In this document: piece by piece, positions 1-6,810 of the stretch
How the letters are laid out: every line of letters begins with the position of its first letter
Position numbering within the stretch: the stretch's first letter is position 1
NCBI GenBank assembly: GCA_013154145.1
Contig: JAADDC010000043.1
Location: 1 to 9,695, forward strand
Length of the DNA: 9,695 bases
Direction of reading: 5' to 3'
Source: Candidatus Iainarchaeum sp.
GTDB taxonomy: Archaea; Iainarchaeota; Iainarchaeia; JAADDC01
Position numbers and translations under genes: made by a program
Notes under the pieces: model-generated
What the model saw: only the letters and a program-made list of their open reading frames with translations
Told to the model about the DNA's origin: nothing
Database searches by the model: none

Positions 1-332
1 CCGCCAAAGCCGCTGAGCAGCTTCTTCCGTAGTTCCCGGAGCTTCTCCATGGTCAGGTCCGGGGGATCCAGCTCGCCCTCCAACCTTGTCCCCACGAAGA
101 ACTCCATGGGGCGCCAGCAGTAAACGCACCGGTTGGTGCACCAGGCCACCGCCTGCGTCATCTGCATGCAGCGGTGGGTGTCTATGCCGTAGAACTTGTT
201 CTTGTAGCAGGTGCCCTCGCCGCGGATGGCCTTCTTCGTCCAGCTACAGACCTCCACGGCCGAGTGATTGTAAACGCCGTAGCCGGCGTTCTTGAGCTGC
301 TTCTCCACCCACTCGGGAACCCGCACTACCAT
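1..332 (-). CDS. taw1: tRNA-Phe 4-demethylwyosine synthase, N-terminal part (C-terminus beyond window)
   Basis: Radical SAM enzyme that condenses pyruvate with N1-methylguanosine-37 of tRNA-Phe to form the tricyclic 4-demethylwyosine, the first wyosine-specific step. The first 110 residues are visible, translated from the reverse complement with ATG at 332-330. They contain the TYW1 signatures NHSAVEVCSWTKK, CYKNKFYGI and HRCMQMTQAVAWC. C65-x3-C69-x2-C72 is the radical SAM cluster motif. C29, C42 and C55 are spaced 13 and 13 apart and sit 10 residues before the CxxxCxxC; as I recall, this is the spacing of the second [4Fe-4S] site in the Methanocaldococcus enzyme. No flavodoxin domain precedes it, as in other archaea. 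GTG codon 3 is an alternative start, but ATG is the natural choice. The gene diverges from the ATPase gene across 35 bases, and nothing suggests a functional link. The reading frame is intact to the edge; about two thirds of the protein lies outside. Confidence 0.93.
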   Translation of the reverse strand, partial: MVVRVPEWVEKQLKNAGYGVYNHSAVEVCSWTKKAIRGEGTCYKNKFYGIDTHRCMQMTQAVAWCTNRCVYCWRPMEFFVGTRLEGELDPPDLTMEKLRELRKKLLSGFG

Positions 333-367
333 CACCAATTAAACGGTTGTCAACGTTTTTGAAGTGA
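333..367. promoter_or_regulatory. Divergent intergenic promoter between taw1 and the P-type ATPase gene
   Basis: This 35-base gap is clearly AT-richer than its flanks and must carry both promoters. For the ATPase (+), AATTAAAC at 337-344 is centred about 27 bases before ATG 368, fitting a TATA box for a leaderless transcript. For taw1 (-), the A-rich element read on the minus strand around 362-354 (CAAAAACG-like) is about 25 bases before ATG 332, but it is a weak TATA match. The two elements lie within about 25 bases of each other, so the two transcription units may compete for factors. No operator-like dyad stands out. Confidence 0.5.
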
Positions 368-2770
368 ATGCAGGCCTGGGAGATGGACGCCACAGAGCTG
401 GCCAGGGTCCTCGGCGTGGACCCCCAGAGGGGATTGAAGGAAGAGGAAGCAAGAGAGCGACTAAAGAGGTACGGCAGGAACATTATAGAAAAGAAAGGCG
501 GGCGCCCTCCCCTCCTCATCTTCCTTTCCCAGTTCAAGGATCCCCTGGTGGGGCTGCTCTTGGTGGCTGCGCTCCTTTCGGCCTTCCTCGGCGAGTGGCT
601 GGACGCCGCCCTCATCGCCGTCATCCTCGTCCTCAACGCCGCCCTCGGCTTCTATCAAGAGTACAAGGCCGAGAAGGCCCTGGAGGCTCTCAGGTCTTTC
701 CTGAAGCCCACGACGAAGGTCATAAGGGACGGGGAGCTGAAGGTCATTCCGGCGGAGGAGCTGGTTCCCGGGGACGTGGTTCTCCTTGAGGAGGGGGACC
801 GGGTGCCAGCGGACCTGAGGCTCGTGGAGGCCCACGACCTCCTGGTGGACGAGTCCCTGCTCACCGGGGAGTCCGTGCCCGTGGAGAAGAGTGCGGAGTG
901 GAAGGGATCTGCCCCCGTGGCAGAGCGGAAAAACGTTCTGTACATGGGGACCAGTGTCGTGAGGGGGAGGGGGAAGGGTATCGTCTACGCCACGGGGATG
1001 AACACGGAGATGGGCAAGATCGCCGCCGACGTGGAGGCCATCGAGGAAGGGGAAACCAGCTTTGACAGAGAAATAAAGCAGCTGTCCTCCCTCATTGGAA
1101 AGATCTCCGTGGGGGTGGCCGTTCTCGTCGTTTTGATCTATTCCCTGAGGGGGCTGGACCTCCTGGACGCCCTCACGGTGGGCGTGGCCCTTGCCGTGGC
1201 CGCCGTCCCCGAGGGGCTTCCCGTGGTCATCACGCTGGCCCTATCCCTGGGCGTGCTCCAGATGGCCAAGAAGAAGGCACTTGTAAGGAGACTCAAGAGT
1301 GTGGAGGTGCTGGGCTCCGTGGACGTCATCTGTACAGACAAAACGGGCACCATCACGGAGAACAGAATGAAGGTGGTGGAAGTCTGGGGCGACGAGGAGT
1401 GGATAAGGATCGTGGCATCCTGTTGCAACAACGCGGACCTCAGATCTCGCTCTGGAGATCCCCTGGAGATCGCCCTGAAGGAGTACGCCGGGGAGATCCC
1501 CTGCCAGCGACTGGGGGAAATACCCTTCTCCTCCGAGCGGAAGATGATGACCGTGATTGTGAAGCTCAACGGGAAGGAATACATACTCAGCAAGGGGGCG
1601 CCGGAGGTGATCGCCCGCCTCGTGGGGGACGAGAGCTTTCTCCGGAAGGCCGAGGAGATGGCGGAGAGGGGGCTGAGGGTGCTGGCCCTCGCCTACAAGG
1701 AGAACGACGGCCGGCCCGAGGAACCTCCGTACAAGCTGGCCGGCCTCGTGGGACTGTTGGATCCGCCGAGGAAGGGGGTAAAGGAGGCCATAGAGATTGC
1801 CAAGCAGGCGGGCATCAGGACGGTGATGATCACCGGGGACCACAGGAAGACGGCGGAGGCCATCGCCCGGATGGTGGGCATAGAGGGGAGGGTGATCACA
1901 GGAGAGGAGCTGGAGGAGTTAGGTGAGGACGGGCTAGAGGAAATCATAGAGGAGGTGGGGGTCTTTGCCCGGGTGGAGCCCCGCCAGAAGCTCATCATCG
2001 TTAGGGCATTACAGAAAAGGGGACACGTGGTGGCCATGACAGGGGACGGCGTGAACGATGCCCCGGCGCTGAAGGCCGCAGACGTGGGCATAGCCTTGGG
2101 GAGCGGAACGGACGTGGCCAAGGAGGTGGCGGACCTCATACTCCTGGACGACAACTACGCCACCATCGTGGAGGCCGTGAAGGAGGGGCGCCGTATCTTC
2201 GACAACATCAAGAAGTTCGTGCTCTACCTTCTCTCGGCCAACAGCGGCGAGGTGATGGCGGTCTTTGCCGCCTCCCTCCTCAACACCATGCTACTCAAGC
2301 CCGTTCACCTGCTTCTCCTTAACCTCTTCACGGACGGGGCGCCGGCCGTGGCCCTGGCCGTGGATCCCCCTGCCAAGGACATCATGAAGAGGAAGCCCAG
2401 GAGGCGGGACGAGCCCGTGCTCAGCAGGAGGGACATCCTCGTGGGCATCGGACTGGTTGGACTGCTCCTGGCCGTTGGCATGCTGATTTCTCACTTTGCC
2501 GGCCTTCCGCGGGGCATAGAGGTGGCCTGGGGTGCCACGTTGTTGGGCTTCACGGTGCTCGAATTCGTGAGGCTCCAGACGGTGAGGAAGGAGCCCCTGA
2601 CCACAAACCGCTACCTCCTCCTTTCCCTCCTGATTTCCCTGGGCCTCGTCCTGCTCATCCTCTACACGCCGCTGGCTTCTATTTTCGATGTGGCGGCGCC
2701 GGGACTTTTTGAGTTGGCTGTCATCGCCGGCGTGGCGCTGCTCCTCTACGCCGTCTCCCGCTTCCTTTAA
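368..2770 (+). CDS. P2-type cation-transporting ATPase, Ca2+-pump-like (800 aa)
   Basis: Membrane pump that exports a cation at the cost of ATP. The order of parts is complete: N-terminal cation-ATPase domain (about 5-45), TM1-2 (about 58-96), actuator domain with T166-GES, TM3-4 with PEGLP at 281-285, phosphorylation motif D324-KTGTIT, nucleotide-binding KGAPE from K409, TGDGVNDAP from T558, and six C-terminal membrane helices (about 620-800). The Ca2+ site residues known from SERCA are present: E282 in PEGLP, N625 and E628 in TM5 (ANSGEV), and N652, T655 and D656 in TM6 (NLFTDG). This favours a P2A/PMR1-like Ca2+ (or Mn2+) ATPase over a P3 proton pump. The Asp-to-KGAPE distance is about 85 residues, much shorter than in SERCA (about 164), which explains most of the small size. 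ATG 368 fits the leaderless promoter; ATG 383 is an alternative. The ion is inferred. Confidence 0.93.
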   Translation: MQAWEMDATELARVLGVDPQRGLKEEEARERLKRYGRNIIEKKGGRPPLLIFLSQFKDPLVGLLLVAALLSAFLGEWLDAALIAVILVLNAALGFYQEYKAEKALEALRSFLKPTTKVIRDGELKVIPAEELVPGDVVLLEEGDRVPADLRLVEAHDLLVDESLLTGESVPVEKSAEWKGSAPVAERKNVLYMGTSVVRGRGKGIVYATGMNTEMGKIAADVEAIEEGETSFDREIKQLSSLIGKISVGVAVLVVLIYSLRGLDLLDALTVGVALAVAAVPEGLPVVITLALSLGVLQMAKKKALVRRLKSVEVLGSVDVICTDKTGTITENRMKVVEVWGDEEWIRIVASCCNNADLRSRSGDPLEIALKEYAGEIPCQRLGEIPFSSERKMMTVIVKLNGKEYILSKGAPEVIARLVGDESFLRKAEEMAERGLRVLALAYKENDGRPEEPPYKLAGLVGLLDPPRKGVKEAIEIAKQAGIRTVMITGDHRKTAEAIARMVGIEGRVITGEELEELGEDGLEEIIEEVGVFARVEPRQKLIIVRALQKRGHVVAMTGDGVNDAPALKAADVGIALGSGTDVAKEVADLILLDDNYATIVEAVKEGRRIFDNIKKFVLYLLSANSGEVMAVFAASLLNTMLLKPVHLLLLNLFTDGAPAVALAVDPPAKDIMKRKPRRRDEPVLSRRDILVGIGLVGLLLAVGMLISHFAGLPRGIEVAWGATLLGFTVLEFVRLQTVRKEPLTTNRYLLLSLLISLGLVLLILYTPLASIFDVAAPGLFELAVIAGVALLLYAVSRFL

Positions 2771-2772
2771 GT
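2764..2772 (+). promoter_or_regulatory. TATA-like element overlapping the ATPase stop codon
   Basis: CCTTTAAGT includes the TAA stop of the ATPase gene and is centred about 27 bases before ATG 2795, the spacing expected for a leaderless archaeal start. A G-run at 2773-2778 lies too far (16 bases) from the ATG to act as a normal ribosome-binding site. Read-through from the ATPase gene is equally possible because the gap is only 24 bases. Confidence 0.4.
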
Positions 2773-2794
2773 AGGGGGTTCACCATCTTCTTTC

Positions 2795-3136
2795 ATGAGG
2801 GGCGTCAACCCCTGGTTCATAGGGATGATCGTCGTCTTCGTGGCGGCGGTGCTCTTCGTCGTGACCGTCATGAAGGGGATAGCCGAGAAGGCAGGGGCCT
2901 CCGTGGCGGTGGAGAGATGCGTTCAGCTATGCATTGAGGCCAAGGAGAGGGGGATGGACCTCTCCAACGGTCCCTGCTTATCCAACGACGTGGCGCCCGG
3001 CTGGGTCTGCGACGTGGCCCACTGGCCGAGGCTGCCCGTGGACGACGACCCGGCGAACCAGTGCGAGGCCTTCGGCAAGACGGCCTTCCACTTCGTGGAA
3101 GTGGACGAGAACTGCAACGTCATAAGGGTTTACTGA
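2795..3136 (+). CDS. Small membrane-anchored six-cysteine protein, function unknown (113 aa)
   Basis: Residues 8-26 form one hydrophobic helix just after MRGVNPW, followed by an extracellular domain of about 85 residues. The RG before the helix resembles the class III (pilin-type) signal region seen in the neighbouring minus-strand genes, so it may be a processed pilin-like or simply anchored protein. Six cysteines (C42, C46, C61, C72, C90, C107) suggest disulfides or a metal site. The stretch DLSNGPCLSN...GWVCDVAHWPR...ANQCEAF...HFVEVDENC looks like a conserved small archaeal family of unknown function; this is from memory, not from a search. The gene lies 24 bases after the ATPase gene and ends tail to tail with the DUF2341 gene, their stop regions overlapping by 7 bases (3130-3136). 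No catalytic motif is recognisable. Confidence 0.82.
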   Translation: MRGVNPWFIGMIVVFVAAVLFVVTVMKGIAEKAGASVAVERCVQLCIEAKERGMDLSNGPCLSNDVAPGWVCDVAHWPRLPVDDDPANQCEAFGKTAFHFVEVDENCNVIRVY

Positions 3137-4476
3137 GGGACGAAGCTGCCGCTCTCCTCGGCGTAAACGGTCACCGAGGGCTCGGGCAGCACGATCTTCC
3201 TCACGATGATGTGGTCCACCACGTAGTCGTAGCCGCCGAAGATGTAGAAGTTGCTGAAGCTGTTGTATGTATTATCCACAAGGCTGACCCTGTCCTGAAA
3301 CACGCCGTTGTAATAATACTCGGCGTTGATCTCGTTGCCATAAACGATGAGGCGTGCGAAGTACCAGTCGTAGAGCACGTCCGTGCCCAGATCTGAGCTC
3401 ACGACGATGCTCCCGCCGTAGTTGCTCCTCACGTCCACGCCAACCCCTATGGTGGAGAGGTGGCAGTACACGAAGCCGTAGCCGTTGCCGGAGCCGTCTA
3501 TCACACCAATTCGGTCACAGTCGCCACCGACGGTGGTGGTCCTGTAAATCCAGACCTCCACGGCGAAGTTGCGCTCCAGCAGGGTACCCATGGACTTGAA
3601 GCCTCCGTTGGGGTCGTTGGCCGTGCTCTTCCATATGGAACAACTCCCGTCGTAGCTGAGGCCGCAGTACTGGCTCAGCTTTCCGTTGCCGTACTGGGTC
3701 CAGCCCGAGAATTTCTCCGCGTCGTCGAAGAAGGTGAAGACCTCGTGGCCGTTGGACTCGGGGGGCAGTCCGGCCTTCCCGTAGAGGAGGTATATGTTCT
3801 GGTCCGGGAGTAGCTGGGGGAGCTTCACCCAGAGGACGACGCGGTCAGCTGAGCACTCTTCTACATAAAACGGGAGCGGCCTCATGTTCAGGTCCACGGG
3901 GAGGAGGTCCGAACAATCGGAGGTGGCCAGGTGGGAGAGGTTGAAGTTGGTGGAGTTTAGCTCTACGCGGACGGGGTAGTCGGCTGGACTGAGGCCCGAA
4001 CTGTTCTGTATCCTCACCTTCACGCGGTAAGGGAAGGAGAACTCTGGGGGATTGCTTATGAAGCCTACCACCGCGGAGACGGTCGTGGACTGGAAACTGA
4101 GGGAGCCCCTCTCTGCCCGGAACGGCAGGATCACGTAGAAGAGCTCTCCCTTCTCGATGAGTTCGTCACCGTCCCCCTTGTACTCCTTTAGATTGGCGGT
4201 TTGGGGAACGCCGTCCAGCAGGACGGTCACCTTGTCCACGGGAATGGCGCCGCTCACCCCCTGGACGAGGACGTAGGTCTTGGGTCCCACGTAGAAGGCC
4301 GATATGAGCTCTGCGCTGTTGCTCACCCGTTCCTGGACGAGCGTGGAGGTGCTCTCGGCCTCGGAACTGTAACTGCCAATGCTCTTCACCGCCACCCCCG
4401 TTATCACGAGGGAGGCCAGCAGGAAGCCAATGAAGAGCACCATGGCCTCCAGCGGAACGTTGGCCCTCAACCGCAC
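3130..4476 (-). CDS. Pilin-like surface protein with DUF2341 and concanavalin/LamG-like domains (448 aa)
   Basis: Probable extracellular binding or adhesion protein anchored or assembled through its N-terminus. Residues 1-10 (MRLRANVPLE) precede a hydrophobic helix (about 11-30). Cleavage after A5 would leave Glu at +5, as in pilin-type class III signals. Residues 55-120 form a beta-rich module homologous to the 135-residue protein encoded just upstream. Residues 167-252 match DUF2341: YPVRVELNSTNF, LPFYVEE, NIYLLYGKA, SNGHEVFTFFDD. Residues 257-420 are concanavalin/LamG-like, and the tail VRKIVLPEPSVTV is typical of DUF2341 proteins. Start GTG 4476 overlaps the upstream gene by 10 bases and follows a G-run, so translation is probably coupled. 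ATG codon 12 would delete the signal region and is unlikely. The ligand is unknown; a cell-surface glycan is a guess. Confidence 0.85.
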   Translation of the reverse strand: MRLRANVPLEAMVLFIGFLLASLVITGVAVKSIGSYSSEAESTSTLVQERVSNSAELISAFYVGPKTYVLVQGVSGAIPVDKVTVLLDGVPQTANLKEYKGDGDELIEKGELFYVILPFRAERGSLSFQSTTVSAVVGFISNPPEFSFPYRVKVRIQNSSGLSPADYPVRVELNSTNFNLSHLATSDCSDLLPVDLNMRPLPFYVEECSADRVVLWVKLPQLLPDQNIYLLYGKAGLPPESNGHEVFTFFDDAEKFSGWTQYGNGKLSQYCGLSYDGSCSIWKSTANDPNGGFKSMGTLLERNFAVEVWIYRTTTVGGDCDRIGVIDGSGNGYGFVYCHLSTIGVGVDVRSNYGGSIVVSSDLGTDVLYDWYFARLIVYGNEINAEYYYNGVFQDRVSLVDNTYNSFSNFYIFGGYDYVVDHIIVRKIVLPEPSVTVYAEESGSFVPQ

Positions 4477-4874
4477 ACCCCCCAGAGGGTGGACACGCCG
4501 TCAAGATCGATGAAGACGCAGTCGCCGCTGTCCACGGCCGTCCCCAGCACCAGGACGGCAAGGTCGTCGGCTTCCAAGAGGTTGACGTCGCCGCTGTCCC
4601 TCAACAGGACCACGTTAACCTCCACGGGGAGGCCGTTGACGGTGACAAGGGCGTTGAAGGGGTTCAGCTTCCCTGACACACCCCGGACGTAGACGTTGTT
4701 CTCGTAGACCTGAACGATCTCGTAGGAAGAGACAGTTTTAGACTGTACCTCCGTGGAGACGCTGCCAGCCTCGCCAACACTGGAGTTAACCTGATAGCTG
4801 AGGGTGTAGACCACGAAGGAGGCCACCAGGAGGGTTCCGATGAAGATGATGAGCAGTTCCTGGGACTGGATCAC
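4467..4874 (-). CDS. Short archaellin/pilin-like membrane protein (135 aa)
   Basis: N-terminus MIQSQELLIIFIG, then a hydrophobic helix (about 7-28), then a Ser/Thr/Val-rich stretch and a beta-rich domain (about 55-135). A Glu directly before the helix is a hallmark of archaellin, FlaG and pilin-type subunits. The domain VYVRGVSGKLNPFNALVTVNG is the same module as residues 67-90 of the downstream 448-residue protein, so the two are a short/long pair. The start is GTG at 4874, overlapping the stop of the preceding gene as GTGA (4871-4874). GAGGTG at 4888-4883 lies 8 bases before it and is a good ribosome-binding site, so translation is coupled within the operon. Two cysteines (C119, C134) near the C-terminus could form a disulfide. 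It could be a minor fibre subunit. It resembles FlaF/FlaG only in its N-terminal architecture, so no symbol is given. Confidence 0.8.
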   Translation of the reverse strand: MIQSQELLIIFIGTLLVASFVVYTLSYQVNSSVGEAGSVSTEVQSKTVSSYEIVQVYENNVYVRGVSGKLNPFNALVTVNGLPVEVNVVLLRDSGDVNLLEADDLAVLVLGTAVDSGDCVFIDLDGVSTLWGVCG

Positions 4875-5326
4875 CCCACCACCACCTCGTAATCCGTGTA
4901 AACGCCGTACTGGGTGCTCACCCTTATCCTGTAGGCCCCGGGGGCGAGGGGATAGCGGATGTTCACCTCCATGAGCTCCCCGGGCGTGAGTAGATAGTCG
5001 AGGACCTCGTCGGCGCAGCTCACGTCGACGCCATTACAGGCCCCCACGTAGCGGCCGTTGACGAAGATGTCCACGGAATTCACGTCGATGGTGGTCTCCC
5101 CCAGGTTCTTCACGTAGACCCAGAGGAGGTTCTGGTCCAGGTTGCCGTCGCCCTCCACCACCTTCACGATGGTGGCTATCTGCTGGGCGGAGGTCTCCGT
5201 CTTCTGGGCCATGGCGTATGAGAGACCCCTCAAGGAGACGGAGATGGCAGAGACCGCTATGGAAAGGGCGATGAGTGTGGCCACGAAGAAGATGATGTGG
5301 CTCATGGCTACGCTGAAACCCCTCAC
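4871..5326 (-). CDS. FlaF/FlaG-like archaellum or pilus accessory protein (151 aa)
   Basis: N-terminus MRGFSVAMSHIIFF, a hydrophobic helix (about 9-30), a linker with predicted helix (35-58), then a beta-sandwich-like domain. GFSV resembles the start of FlaF proteins, and SHIIFF plus LLWVYVKNLGETTID resembles FlaG (pseudoperiplasmic archaellum anchor proteins), so it belongs to this general family. VDIFVNGRYVGAC...C (C97, C104) closely parallels VSVFINHRFVGLC...C in the neighbouring 476-residue protein, so the two share a module. Start GTG 5326 keeps the RG-FSV signal region; ATG codon 8 would remove it. It is first in a three-gene operon (5326 to 3130) with 4-base and 10-base overlaps. No flaI, flaJ or prepilin peptidase gene is nearby, so a true archaellum role is unproven. 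It could equally be a pilus minor subunit. Confidence 0.8.
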   Translation of the reverse strand: MRGFSVAMSHIIFFVATLIALSIAVSAISVSLRGLSYAMAQKTETSAQQIATIVKVVEGDGNLDQNLLWVYVKNLGETTIDVNSVDIFVNGRYVGACNGVDVSCADEVLDYLLTPGELMEVNIRYPLAPGAYRIRVSTQYGVYTDYEVVVG

Positions 5327-5345
5327 GGAATGACTTGAGGGGAAG

Positions 5346-5356
5346 TTATTAATTAA
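5346..5356 (-). promoter_or_regulatory. TATA box for the three-gene pilin-like operon
   Basis: The minus-strand sequence TTAATTAATAA, inside otherwise GC-rich DNA, is centred 25 bases before GTG 5326 and predicts a leaderless transcript. It includes the TAA stop (5351-5349) of the preceding 476-residue gene, so the promoter is embedded in that gene's end. No ribosome-binding site precedes GTG 5326, in agreement with leaderless initiation. Confidence 0.65.
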
Positions 5357-6779
5357 GGTTCCACAGGCCCGTTTCTTCAGGTCCGATGGTAACAGTCGGC
5401 TCCGGGTCGACGCGCTTCCTCACCACCCAGACGGAGGTCAGGAAGTCGAAGTAGCCCTTGGACAGGGCGTTTATCTCCTCGGGGGTCAGGAGGCGGCCGA
5501 AGAGGATGACCTCGTCCATGAGGCCGTTGTAGTCGTAGCCGGCCCCACCCTCAGTTCCGAAGTAGGTGGGTCCCGCTCTCGCTGGCAGGGACGTGATACT
5601 GGACGTTCCCTTCAGCGTTCCGTCCACGTAGATCTCTTGAAAGAGGGAGATGCCCGAGACTCGGGCGGCCACGTGGTACCACTTCCCCGTCACGGAGACG
5701 CTCCTGTCGTAGAGGGGAACCCCTCCGCTGTCAAATAGCACGTAGGGGTTGACGTTGCTGTCCACGCCGACGGCCCGGTTCCAGGCACCGTCGTGGATGA
5801 CCTTTCCGAGGCCGTCGGCGGGGGAGTAGGCGTAAACGAAGGCCAGGTACGTGAACTCCTGATAACTCCCGTTGAAGTTGGTGACCACCCAGTCGTCGTT
5901 GCCGTCAAAGGAGAGGCCCCAGCCAAAGCGGCCCTGCACCCATGCGGTGTTGCCCTCCAGATTTCCCTCGTAAAGGCCCAGGGCGTCGTAGGTGACGCTT
6001 CCCGTTCCCTCATTGAAGTGGAAGACAGCCAGCAGGTTCGTGTCATCGAAGTTGAAGACGTCGAAGACGTTGTAGCCGTTGGACTCGGAGGCCGCGTTGG
6101 GGTTGCAGTAATACATGTAGATGTTCGTGTCGCCGGCGCTGACGTCCACGGAGACCCAGATGGACGCGCTCGAGGTGCCCCAGTACTCGATCCAGTAGGG
6201 GAGGAGGTTGCCGTTGAGGTCCGTGAAGCGGATGTCGTTGCCGTCGCTCTTGTTGAAGTCAAAGTTGGTGCTGTTTAGCAGGACGTTGACGGGGTAGGAG
6301 GCTTGGCTGAAGCTGGACGTGATGGTCACGGGCCTGCGGCAGAGCCAGCCACAGACGTAGTCAGAAGAGGTGGAAGTGCTCCCCAAGTACTCGAGGGTGA
6401 CGGTGACGAGGCAAGGGCCGTTGTAGGGGAGGTTCAGGCCCCCGCTCTCACCAGTAACCAAGAAGCCGTTGTCCGTCTGGTCCCAGCAGTTGAGGTCCGA
6501 GCAAAGGCCAACGAAACGGTGGTTGATAAAGACAGAAACGTTGTTCAGCTCCACGGGGCCCTCCAGGGCCGTGAAAGAAACGCTGAGGTAGTTCCCGTCG
6601 AAGGAGATGGCATCGATGCGGAGGTACTGCTTCTCGGAGGCGAGGAGTGCTTCTTGTCTAAACTCCTGCTTCTGGGCCACCACCGCCTGGTTGATGCTGT
6701 ACGTGGAGATGATGAAGATGGCGGCCACGACGCCTATGACCGTGAAGAGAAGTGCTACCACAGAGGCCAGTCCCCGCAC
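5349..6779 (-). CDS. Pilin-like surface protein with DUF2341 and LamG domains (476 aa)
   Basis: N-terminus MRGLASVVALLFTVIGVVAA has an archaeal pilin-type signal region (RG before LASVVALL) and one membrane helix (about 5-26). Residues 53-135 form a beta-rich module with FVGLC-x4-C, homologous to the 151-residue protein encoded just downstream. DUF2341 covers about 162-246 (YPVNVLLNSTNF, DIRFTDLNGNLLPYWIE, NIYMYYCNP, SNGYNVF). A LamG/concanavalin-like domain covers about 250-435, ending in the typical MDEVILFGRLLTPEEI. The tail VRKRVDPEPTVTI matches the tail of the 448-residue paralogue. Start GTG 6779; next downstream is the three-gene operon 23 bases away, which has its own TATA box. A surface role in binding, adhesion or a fibre tip is inferred. 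Cysteines at 93, 98, 123, 143 and 147 may stabilise the membrane-proximal module. LamG folds are also found in glycan hydrolases, but I see no catalytic signature. Confidence 0.86.
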   Translation of the reverse strand: MRGLASVVALLFTVIGVVAAIFIISTYSINQAVVAQKQEFRQEALLASEKQYLRIDAISFDGNYLSVSFTALEGPVELNNVSVFINHRFVGLCSDLNCWDQTDNGFLVTGESGGLNLPYNGPCLVTVTLEYLGSTSTSSDYVCGWLCRRPVTITSSFSQASYPVNVLLNSTNFDFNKSDGNDIRFTDLNGNLLPYWIEYWGTSSASIWVSVDVSAGDTNIYMYYCNPNAASESNGYNVFDVFNFDDTNLLAVFHFNEGTGSVTYDALGLYEGNLEGNTAWVQGRFGWGLSFDGNDDWVVTNFNGSYQEFTYLAFVYAYSPADGLGKVIHDGAWNRAVGVDSNVNPYVLFDSGGVPLYDRSVSVTGKWYHVAARVSGISLFQEIYVDGTLKGTSSITSLPARAGPTYFGTEGGAGYDYNGLMDEVILFGRLLTPEEINALSKGYFDFLTSVWVVRKRVDPEPTVTIGPEETGLWNLN

Positions 6780-6800
6780 TATGGAAGAAGATCAAAAAGG

Positions 6801-6810
6801 GGTAAAAGCT
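6801..6810 (-). promoter_or_regulatory. Weak TATA-like element for the 476-residue pilin-like gene
   Basis: AGCTTTTACC on the minus strand is centred about 26 bases before GTG 6779 and lies at the stop of the geranylgeranyl reductase gene. The match is poor, but its position repeats the pattern seen at the other units. The 30-base gap holds no ribosome-binding site. Confidence 0.35.

Noticed and set aside
1241..1843. 200-codon open frame on the minus strand inside the ATPase gene
   Set aside because: Antisense shadow of the N- and P-domains of an intact ATPase; no start signals and low-complexity translation.
3130..5326. True archaellum (fla) operon
   Set aside because: Only FlaF/FlaG-like N-termini are present. 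No flaB archaellins, flaH, flaI or flaJ are in the window, and the large members carry DUF2341 and LamG domains not found in archaella.
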